Assembly (NCBI GenBank): GCA_911728435.2
Contig: OU452216.1
Location: forward strand, 3,174,342 to 3,238,341
Length of the DNA: 64,000 bases
Origin: Apoderus coryli
Taxonomy: Eukaryota; Arthropoda; Insecta; Coleoptera; Attelabidae
Direction: 5' to 3'
This document shows positions 55,954 to 64,000 of the stretch, piece by piece (within the stretch, counting starts at the first letter, position 1; each line of letters begins with the position of its first letter). The position numbers and the translations under genes are program-made. The notes below the pieces were generated by a model. It was not told the DNA's origin. It saw only the letters and a program-made list of their open reading frames with translations, and did no database searches.

Positions 55954-56004
55954 GTAAGTACAATTATTTAGCTTTAATCCTTATAATTTCTGACAGTGTT
56001 CCTT

Positions 56005-57835
56005 AATTTATTATTATTTCAACGCAACTATAACACAAACAACTAAGCATGATTAAAAAACAACAATCTTAAATGTCGCTTAAAAGCTGCTAACGATACA
56101 TCAAGTTGGTCCTGCACTCTATTTAACAGTAAGGGTGTTACATATGAAAAAGATCCCTCGATTTTAACAGTGGCATGTTGAGGTATGTTAAATGAATCTG
56201 TACGAACATTAACACTGTGTACAGCTGACCTCCTACTTAACAAATTATACAAATATAAAGGACTATTATAAATTTTATGAAGTAAAACTAGAAACATATA
56301 TTCTAAACGGAAATGTATCTTAGGTTCGTGCAACCGTTCCAAAAATGGAGTAATATGGTGTCTGTATGGGACCTCACAAATAAACCTAACACAGACATTC
56401 TGCACCCTCTGTATTTTGTTTTTATTGTACTGCATCAAAAAATGATAGTAGACCTGCCAGCAATAATCTATATTTGGATAAATAAGCGCCTTGATCAGCC
56501 TCAATTTCGTAGACTCATCAAGTAAATTTTTCAAATGATAAAGACACTTAAGCTTAAAGAAAGAATTCCGATATACGACATTACAATGATCGCTGAACTT
56601 TAAATTATTATCCATAATCAAACCCAGATTTCGCGAATTCTCTACCCATGCGATTTTTTCGTTATTTATAGCAAGATTAAAATTCTGCAAGACAAAATTT
56701 CTTTGCCTATCGCTACCGAAGCATAAAGCTACCGATTTCTTAGGGTTTATTCGCAGGCCATTGTCGCTGCAACACTCTGAGAAGCTTCGCAGATCCGAAT
56801 TCAACCCATTCCCAGCATACTCTGCATGTAATAAAGTAAAAGGCATATAAAACTGTTGCAAACATATGCAGTCTCGAGCAGTTCACGACCGACGTCACAT
56901 CGAATGTAAAAATCAGGAACAAGACTGGGCCCAAAATGCTACCCTGGGGGACTCCACTTTTCGTCACGCCAATCCCCGAATAGTTCGTCAGACCAAGCTT
57001 AACTCTTTGTTTCCTATTTGTCAGATAACTTCGAAACCAATTCAGCGAGGCAAAACCAAGGTATTTTAGCTTGCTTTGATCCAATAAAGCAAGCATTACA
57101 AGTTGCGATTTATCCATTGCACTCGCTATGTCGTCGACCACCCTTAGCAATGCTATGTTTTTCGCGGAAACCAGACTGGACAACAGACAGAATAGAAAAT
57201 TCATCCAGATAGCCCCTCACCTGCTTGCTGACTATACGCTCAAAAACCTTTAACAAAGCCGGTAAAATAGAGATCGGTCTGAGACCATTATAAGATTCCG
57301 GAGAAGATGTCTTCGGCAATGGCAGAACATCAGCCGACTTCCATATATCAGGAAAAACACCATCCCGAAGCGAGTCATTGAAAATATTTTTAACATAAGT
57401 AATACAATGAGGCAATACAGTTATCAACATTCTTATATTAATGCCATCGACACCATATGACTCAGATTTTATATGCCTCACACCCTCAAGAATGTCCTCA
57501 TCGTCTATATCCCGAAACCGAAAGACGGCCTCATTACTGAATCGATGTGTATTAAAACAGTGCAGTTTGTCCGCACTCACCTGAGAATCACCAGCCGCGT
57601 TAAGAAAATAATTGTTCATTATGTCAGGGACCAGCAAGTCGCCCGGCAAACCATTCAAAGTCCTTCGCCGCGTGGGAACCCCCCAGCGTGAAATATTCCT
57701 CCAGAGAGCTCCGGAATCCGAACCGCATTCCCTCATCTTCTGCTGTACATATGCTTTCTTTTCGGCTTTGATGGCATTTTTTACGCAATTTCTTAGTTGT
57801 ACATAGTTCATTTTGTGTGCTAGGGGAGATATCAA
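56005..57835 (-). pseudogene. Jockey/CR1-like LINE with the RT active-site box lost
   Basis: Minus strand: LRNCVKNAIKAEKKAYVQQK, VDGINIRMLITVLPHC, ADVLPLPKTSSPESYNGLRP and QSGFREKHS; frameshift; DDIASAMDKSQLVMLALLDQ (motif A, its second half deleted), GVPQGSILGPVLFLIF (motif B), then LHMFATVLY where the YADD box should be, with both Asp codons deleted and the frame shifted. The last 272 codons (GLNSDLRSFSE to RLLFFNHA) are intact. Not functional. Confidence 0.87.
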
Positions 57836-58006
57836 CTATTTCTCACGGCTCTCATGACTCTGTCACTTTTGGTTATCACTTTTTCAGTAATATTACTTCA
57901 AATACACAATGACAACTTCTAAATTGACTACAACTATATGCAATAACCATTTTATAACACTACAATATACAACAGGTTGATAGAAATTGATCTTAAACAT
58001 GAAAAT
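57836..58006. other. Intron 19, unclassified
   Basis: No feature seen. Confidence 0.4.
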
Positions 58007-58513
58007 AATTGATAGAAAATCTCATAGGGTAGAGGACTTCAAAAAACAGAAACTTCAAATCACTTCATATGCGACGTTTTGCAGCCTTTATTGCCGCTTC
58101 TTCAGGCACTACAAAAACGAACAAAATGCACAAAGTTGCAAAATAAAAACAAATCACATCAGATTTACAAACAAAATCGATTACCTTGAGGTTAGTTTGA
58201 ACAATACACAAAAAATTGTAAATATGGTACACAATACAGCAAAAACATAACACAGTAGGTGCATTAATTATTAATTCTATAGCAGTTGAAATTTCAAACT
58301 AACCTCAAGGTAATCGATTTTGTTTGCAAATCTGAGGTAATCGATTTTGTTTGCAAATCTGATGTGATTTGTTTGTATTTTGCAACTTCCTGCATTTTGT
58401 TTGTTTTTGTAGTGCCTGAAGAAGCGGCTGTAAAGGCTGCGAAACGTCGCATATGAAGTGATTTGAAGTTGCTGTTTTTTGAAGTCCTCTACCCTATGAG
58501 ATTTTCTATCAAT
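58007..58513. mobile_element. 507-bp inverted-repeat element with hammerhead-like motif in each arm
   Basis: It begins AATTGATAGAAAATCTCATA and ends with the complement. Arms of about 190-230 bp are ~93% complementary. The right arm has an extra 29-bp duplication (TTTGCAAATCTGA and flanks). The + strand motif in the right arm: CTGAAGA (58426), stem GCGGC/GCTGC, GAAAC (58441), GTC (58446). In the left arm GAAAC has changed to AAAAC. Confidence 0.78.
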
Positions 58514-58990
58514 TTATATTTGAGAAGGACACGAATAATAACAATGCATGAAAATAATGCCGAAAACTTTTAGACTATTAATGTAAACAAAGAAAATTTG
58601 AACAACTTGACACAAGCAATTTGTCTGTCGTGTTAGAAAAAACATCTTACCAAAACCAAATTATGACGTGAAACTAGAGGTGTCAACTAAACTAAAATAA
58701 GTGACACCAACGTTAGAAAAAAATATTATCAAATTATGACAAACCAACGAACCATAATAGAGAGATATGGTAGTCCTAAAAAATAACGTCACCTATGATG
58801 ACAATCATATTATAGGCAGCCATTTTTAGGCTAGCAGATTTAAAATACCTATCTAATATATTTATAGTAGGTATTTAGTATAAAATTTTATAGGGTTATT
58901 GAATTTGACAAGTGGATTTATTATTTAAATTAAGTATTCATCAGATTATAACAACATTAATTAATAAGCAGCATGTACAGGGTGATGCAA
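58514..58990. other. AT-rich, no feature
   Basis: Nothing recognised. Confidence 0.4.
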
Positions 58991-59003
58991 AAAAAAACAT
59001 TAA

Positions 59004-60422
59004 TTAGCCGACATTTAACAAACATTTAACAGGTCCTGGTTGACTTAACCAAGTAGGAATAGAAGACCCATTGTAAGATCTTCGAGAATGATTAAACATG
59101 CGCTCATGAGGAGTGGTATTAGTGGCTGTACATAAAAGATAGCGGATTGCATGTAAAGACTCTTGTAATACAAGTTCCCACTGATTGACTTGCAGATTTT
59201 GAGTTTTGAGGGCAAGTTGAATAGTTTTCCAAATAATTCTATTATATCTTTCACACTGACCATTTCCTTGAGGATTGTATGGAGTAGTGCGACTTGAAGC
59301 GATTCCGTGAGATTCTAAAAACGTTTTTAGCTCGTGGGACATAAAGCATGATCGTCGGTCAGAGTGTATATATGAAGGAATACCAAAAATAGTGAATAGT
59401 TGACGAAGACATTCTATAACGGTAGAATATTCGTCAATGACCGTCAGGATGTATTTATTGTTGGTAGATGAAGGTACTGGACCTTTAAAATCAATATTGA
59501 GCCGCTCAAAAGGACTAGTAGCTTTAATTAATTTTCCTTGATGTTTATGAAAACGAGGTTTAATTTCAGCACAAACAGGACAAGCTGAAGTAATTTTTCG
59601 AATGCTCTCAAGAAAATATGGAAGATTTTTGCATCGCACCCAGTGGTAAAGACGCGTAATACCAGGATGACACAATGAATTATGAATATCGATCAACTTT
59701 TGATCATTACAAATAGATGCCGTTATGCGAGAAAATGCATCAGCTACTGTATTTTGATCACCAGGACGATATACTATATCGTATGAATAGCTCGAAAGTT
59801 CAAGCCGCCAACGTAATATATTTTCGTTTTTGATTTTTGAAGAAATCTTATTATCAAACATGAAAGATACTGAACGTTGGTCAGTAACCAACTTAAAAAC
59901 TCTTCCAATAAGAAAATGCCTCCATTTTCTTAAAGCTTCGACGATAGCGTATGCTTCTTTTTCAACTGAAGAATGACGTTGTTCGGATTTAGACAAAGTT
60001 CTTGAAAAAAACGCTACTGGTTTTCCAAGCTGAGAGAGTTGAGCAGCCATAGCGTGTTCTGATGCATCTGTCTCTACTGTAAATGGAACTTCATCATCTT
60101 TTAGCAATTTAACACATAGGAAATTTCTTACACTGGACAAGTGGATGAACTTTCTCTGAAAACTTGTTTACCCATTTTGAATAATGAGCGAACATGCCCA
60201 CAATTCGTCTTAGCGACGAAATATTTGTCGGTACAGGCAATTCCAATAATGGTCGAAGTCGATCTGGATCTAGTTTAATAGGTTTTCCTGTTATTGTATA
60301 AATTTTTGTCGTGGTGAGTTTTGTCGATTTCGCAAATTGTTACGTCGTCCAAATAAGCAAAAGTATCTTGAAGATTTTAATTTTTGATTATACTATCAAT
60401 AGTTCTTTAAAAACATGCGACT
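59004..60422 (-). pseudogene. Gypsy polyprotein: RT end, RNase H, integrase
   Basis: From the N side: FAYLDDVT, the RT active-site box, near 60340-60365 (YLDD) in a damaged frame. Then 378 open codons: FTVETDASEHAMAAQL (RNase H), KLVTDQRSVSFMF, the integrase zinc-binding HHCC (HNSLCHPGITRLYHW, CPVCAEIKP), NIDFKGP, YIHSDRRSCFMS and TPYNPQGNGQCERYNR, which are the D, D and E of the catalytic triad. A deletion of about a dozen residues follows VIDEYST, so D-D spacing is too short. The C-terminal integrase region is missing. Confidence 0.9.
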
Positions 60423-63304
60423 CCATTAGCAAAGATTAATCTACACAATAGATATTCAGCGTATATGGGAAATAAAACAAAAATTGAAACTGTCTCGACA
60501 CGAGCTACATCTATTAGAAAAACATGCAACCATGGAAATTATGGAAATTGTAGATGGCGTTATATGTATTGTGTTGAAATAAAATAATCATATGGGCAAT
60601 GTTAGACAAGGACGAGTATAATTTCCCCTACGAGGTGGGAGTTTGTTTTTATATTATAGGTATCATATATGTACTACTGTGCAGCAGTGTTTTTTGTTTA
60701 AAATTATATGGTATGCGTATACCTATCTACGCAAAGATTAATGTGTATGGACGAAAATAAAAGAAATTACTATAATAGTATAAATATACAGGGCTGGTTT
60801 ATTAAATGTTTTAGACAATAATTTTAAATGACTAAAATAATATTATTTTAGTCATTTAATTTTAAATTTCGGATATAAGGATGCATCAAAAAGTTATATT
60901 TAAATTAACGAAATTTGGCGTTATAGATAGGACATCCGGTTATTACCTGATTCAGTTTTAAGGATCAAACTCAAACAGCAGATTCAACTTGTCGTTAACA
61001 TTATGAAAAAATAAATCTCAGAGGCGGGTAAATTAAAGGGGCATACAGGCGTGAAACTTTTTTATGCACATTTTTTGCGTGTGTTTCAATTCGGAGATGT
61101 AAAATCTAACAAATTATATACGTAATAAATGTATCCTTCTGTGATATTGATAGAAAGTCATCGTTATCGCGTAATATCGATTTTAAGAAAGGTTAATATT
61201 AAAAAGGCTGTGCTTTTTACAAGTTGCTGAAGTAAATAAGGTTTGAAATTTCCAGCATGACAATAATTATTTAAAAAAATACGGTTTCGAAATGCAGGAT
61301 GTAAAAAATTAGAATTTTTAATCTGTTTTTAATGAAAATTTAAATCTATTGAGAAATATGGTTCAGGGTTTTTGTGAAATGTATTTTACTCCAAAGATTC
61401 TACTCATCGATTATAACCGAATTAATTTACTCAAAAATATCTATACTAGTAAAATAACACAATTATCACAATTAGGTTCAAATTCTGCAACGCCGAATTG
61501 AAAAAAAACTTACAGTCTCCCTAATATTGGTTTTTGTGCAATGATCATAAAACTTTAAAAAACTAACGATTTATGTAGATTGTATTGTTAACACGTTTCG
61601 TAAAAAGCTTTAAAAACCCACCAACAGGGTGTTAAAAGTATCACGACAATAACTTTTTTCATGTTTTAACAAGTACAATCGTCTGCTTCAGATTGATCCT
61701 TAAAAACTGAATAACAGTTTCTCTATATAAAAAAATAAAACTCGTAAATATCATCCCCAAACATTTAATTTGAATACAATTACATAACACCATATTTGAA
61801 AGTAAATAAAAAAACAGCATTACCTAGTTTGACAGATTTGCAAATTGCAAATCAAAGTATCTATGTATACAGGGTGTTGCATAAGTACTTGTACAAACTT
61901 TAAAGGGTGATTCTTTGACTAATTTTAAGATACAAATTTCATATGTACATGGGTCCGCTACGGCTTGGTTTTCGAGATACAGGTAGTTCAAAAAGAATAT
62001 TATATTTAGGATTATATGCTTGTTCAATAGCATCGCAATTTGGTGCAATTCGGGATACAGGTGTATTGATGACACCAGAGCTGTCAAAAGAACTAATAAA
62101 AAATACGAAAAATAACAAAATACAAATATCATTCAAAAGACAACAATGCACATAATAGTCGGTACCAAGCCAAATAGGTAGTAGGTAAATATAGATTTAT
62201 TTTGTTTCGGGCTTGGGCTTGGCACCGACTTATTGTAATCAAAACTACCCACCAAACGGATACATTTAATTTTACGCAGATGCTCAAAATGTTAACTTTC
62301 TTTCATTAATAGAGACCTGTGAAGTGACCTTACCTCTTACGCCCACGTATTAAGTACTAAGTTTCAGTTATCAGTTACAATTTTTTATTTTCCAAGAAAG
62401 CGATACGAGATATTTAAAACGGCATTGCGCCGCCCTCATGTATACCTCCGGGGGCGGCATCGAAAATCGCTACACGTCACAAACTTGTAAATGCTTAGAA
62501 CTACCCCTATATCAAATTTCTATTTTCTATCTTTTTTGTTTCATACCCAAAGCCCTATTCCTACCGAACTTATTATTTACCCGAAGAAACATTAAAAAGA
62601 AGTAAAATTTAAGTACCTAAACCGATAAAGTGGAACTTATACCTGATGAAGAGACAGACTATTATAATAGGTATACCTAATATAATATAGGTAGCACTGA
62701 TAATTTTTTTATTATAGGTATTATAAGATCTACAACAATCTTGTTACATCTTTGCCACATTGTCTACGTGAAATATTTAGTCAAAAGTATGTTTCTATCT
62801 AAAAGCTTTTCACTTAACGATTGTTCGCCACTGATCATGGGACTGGTCTAGTCTTGAAACATGTATGACATGGATTAAATATTATTATATTAAATTTAAT
62901 TCATAGAGATTAGGCTTTTATTTCAATACTGTACTTGTAATAAATCACCCTGTGTGTTTCTTTTACCGACGAATTGGCAACAGCACGACACACACCACAT
63001 TCGCTTGTTTTTTTTTCTACCCTCCCTGCGTATCCCCTCCAGATTAATACAGAATTTCATCAATTTCTCTCTCTGACAATACAGCATTGCCGGTGCATAT
63101 CTGTTGCAAATGATCTAAATAATTGTTATACGTTGCGTTTTGTTTTTGATATTAATAAACTACAAAACGGTTTCTGGCTGTGACAATACTGCTCTATGCT
63201 TTACACGCTAGTCTACGCCACGTAGTGGCAGGCATACTTAGAGATGTTCTGATTTTAATGCATTGGGCTGACTATCTATTGTGTAGATTAATCTTTGCCA
63301 TTAG
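60423..63304. mobile_element. Unclassified 2868-bp insertion in gypsy, 7-bp target duplication
   Basis: CCATTAG at 60423-60429 and 63298-63304. Inner ends CAAAGATTAATCTACACAAT (60430 on) and the exact complement (to 63297), at least 24 bp of inverted terminus. No transposase frame inside; the longest frames (61824-62155) resemble nothing known to me. It includes a TACAGGGTGTTGCATAAGTA mariner-like end at 61869 and a motif CTGATCA..GAAAC at 62831-62860. A 7-bp duplication and CA-start are compatible with P-like or Dada-like transposons; unresolved. Confidence 0.7.
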
Positions 63305-63940
63305 TAACACCGAATGGAATCCTAGTAAACTGATAAAGATTGCCTGCCGCTTCGAAAGCTGTATACACTTTCTCTGATTCCTTTATGGGTATTTGATGAT
63401 AAGCACTACGCAAGTCGACAGTATTATACACTCCGTATTTTAAAATACGTCCAACCAGATCTTCAATTCTTGGCAAAGGGTACGCATCCAGTAAAGTGTA
63501 TTTGTTTATTGTTTGAGAGTAGTCAATTACCATATGCTTCTTATGATTTTCATTTGAAGTGACTAAAGCTTGTGCTCTCCATGGAGAATTACTAGGTTCG
63601 ATTATGTGTACATCTAAAAGTTTCAGAACTTCATTTTCAATAAACTCGGCATCGTCGGCTGTATAACGCCTGGATTTGACTACAATTTGGAAGAAGATTT
63701 GCAAATAAAGGGAAAGGTTCAATATTTGCAACAGCCAAATTACATATTGAAATTAGTGACTTTTCTCCACCAAAGAAAACTTCTACACCGGAATGATGTT
63801 TTAGTATATCGTGACCAATAATAACATCCGCACATAATTGATCCATGATTAAAAGTTTGACATTTTTGTACCAGTGATATATATTAGAGAATCGCTGTTC
63901 TAAAGACATTATCAATGAATCCAGATACGGAATCATGAAA
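63288..63940 (-). pseudogene. Gypsy polyprotein: protease end and RT start
   Basis: LCADVIIGHDILKHHSGVEV is the end of the retroviral-type aspartic protease domain. FIENEVLKLLDVHIIEPSNS, HMVIDYSQTINKYT, NTVDLRSAYHQIPI (catalytic Asp) and FTRIPFGVTNG belong to RT. There is a frame change between the two at 63637-63731. The frame ends artificially where the insertion 60430-63297 begins. Confidence 0.88.
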
Positions 63941-64000
63941 GATCTCCTTCAGTACTAGGTACCAAAACCTGCTGGTGGATTTGCACGAAGCGTTTGTCGA

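Larger units (their letters stand above)
58991..64000 (-). mobile_element. Gypsy-type LTR retrotransposon, split by a 2.9-kb insertion; runs off the window
   Basis: Order on the minus strand: protease-like region and RT start (64000-63305), insertion (63297-60430), rest of RT, RNase H and integrase (60422-59004). No LTR could be identified in the window; the far end lies beyond base 64000. Confidence 0.8.

Noticed and set aside
61824..62155. Overlapping 102-, 70- and 70-codon frames on both strands as small genes
   Set aside because: No family recognised; they overlap one another on opposite strands inside a non-coding transposon.

Overview
The window looks like a piece of an AT-rich, transposon-loaded insect nuclear genome. 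A beetle is my guess, but nothing here fixes the order. It has spliceosomal introns with GT..AG borders, Tc1/mariner, piggyBac and Helitron elements, Jockey-like and RTE-like LINEs, a gypsy LTR element and several satellite arrays. I see no prokaryotic feature, rRNA, convincing tRNA or CRISPR array.

Only one host gene is supported: the 3' half of an EPG5 (ectopic P granules protein 5, autophagy tether) orthologue on the + strand. I reconstruct 19 coding exons between 4463 and 55953, 3953 nt or about 1317 codons. Every junction keeps phase, every intron is GT..AG, and no exon contains a stop in the chosen frame. Upstream exons lie before base 1 and the last exons lie beyond base 64000. Exons come in tight clusters separated by 51-270 bp introns, alternating with introns of 3-12 kb that consist almost wholly of mobile and repeated DNA.

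Layout: 1-3735, 61-bp satellite, then a LINE scrap. 4463-4680, exon 1. 4681-17106, intron 1: a mariner interrupted by a Helitron and a hAT-like end, a palindrome-based Tc1-like element carrying a LINE and a short insertion with a canonical hammerhead ribozyme, LINE and RTE scraps, and a small mariner deletion derivative. 17107-18117, exons 2-4. Intron 4: a mariner-like element whose transposase gene has become a 162-bp satellite. 23193-23429, exon 5. Intron 5: four copies of a ~232-bp repeat. 24784-24944, exon 6. Intron 6: a 3-kb field of GTGCGG-type palindromes. 28107-29103, exons 7-10. Intron 10: a tandem 184-bp hammerhead-like (retrozyme-like) insertion, an RNase H-bearing LINE, and an RTE element. 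33165-33336, exon 11. Intron 11: a ~330-bp satellite containing a mariner-like element that itself contains a Helitron. 39896-40241, exons 12-13. Intron 13: a 7-kb nested palindrome with transposase, piggyBac and LINEs, then RTE pieces. 51684-52519, exons 14-16. Intron 16: a LINE. 55069-55953, exons 17-19. Intron 19: a dead LINE, a hammerhead-like inverted-repeat element and a gypsy element split by a 2.9-kb insertion with a 7-bp target duplication.

The most interesting signal is a set of ribozyme-like insertions. One canonical type I hammerhead (minus strand, 12978-13055) sits in a 208-bp insertion with a 13-bp target duplication, and a 2.5-copy tandem insertion with a 13-bp duplication (29185-29676) carries a hammerhead-like core in every unit. 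The same core (CTGANGA, hairpin, GAAAC) recurs in at least four inverted-repeat pairs. Second is the birth of a satellite from a transposase gene (18838-22680).
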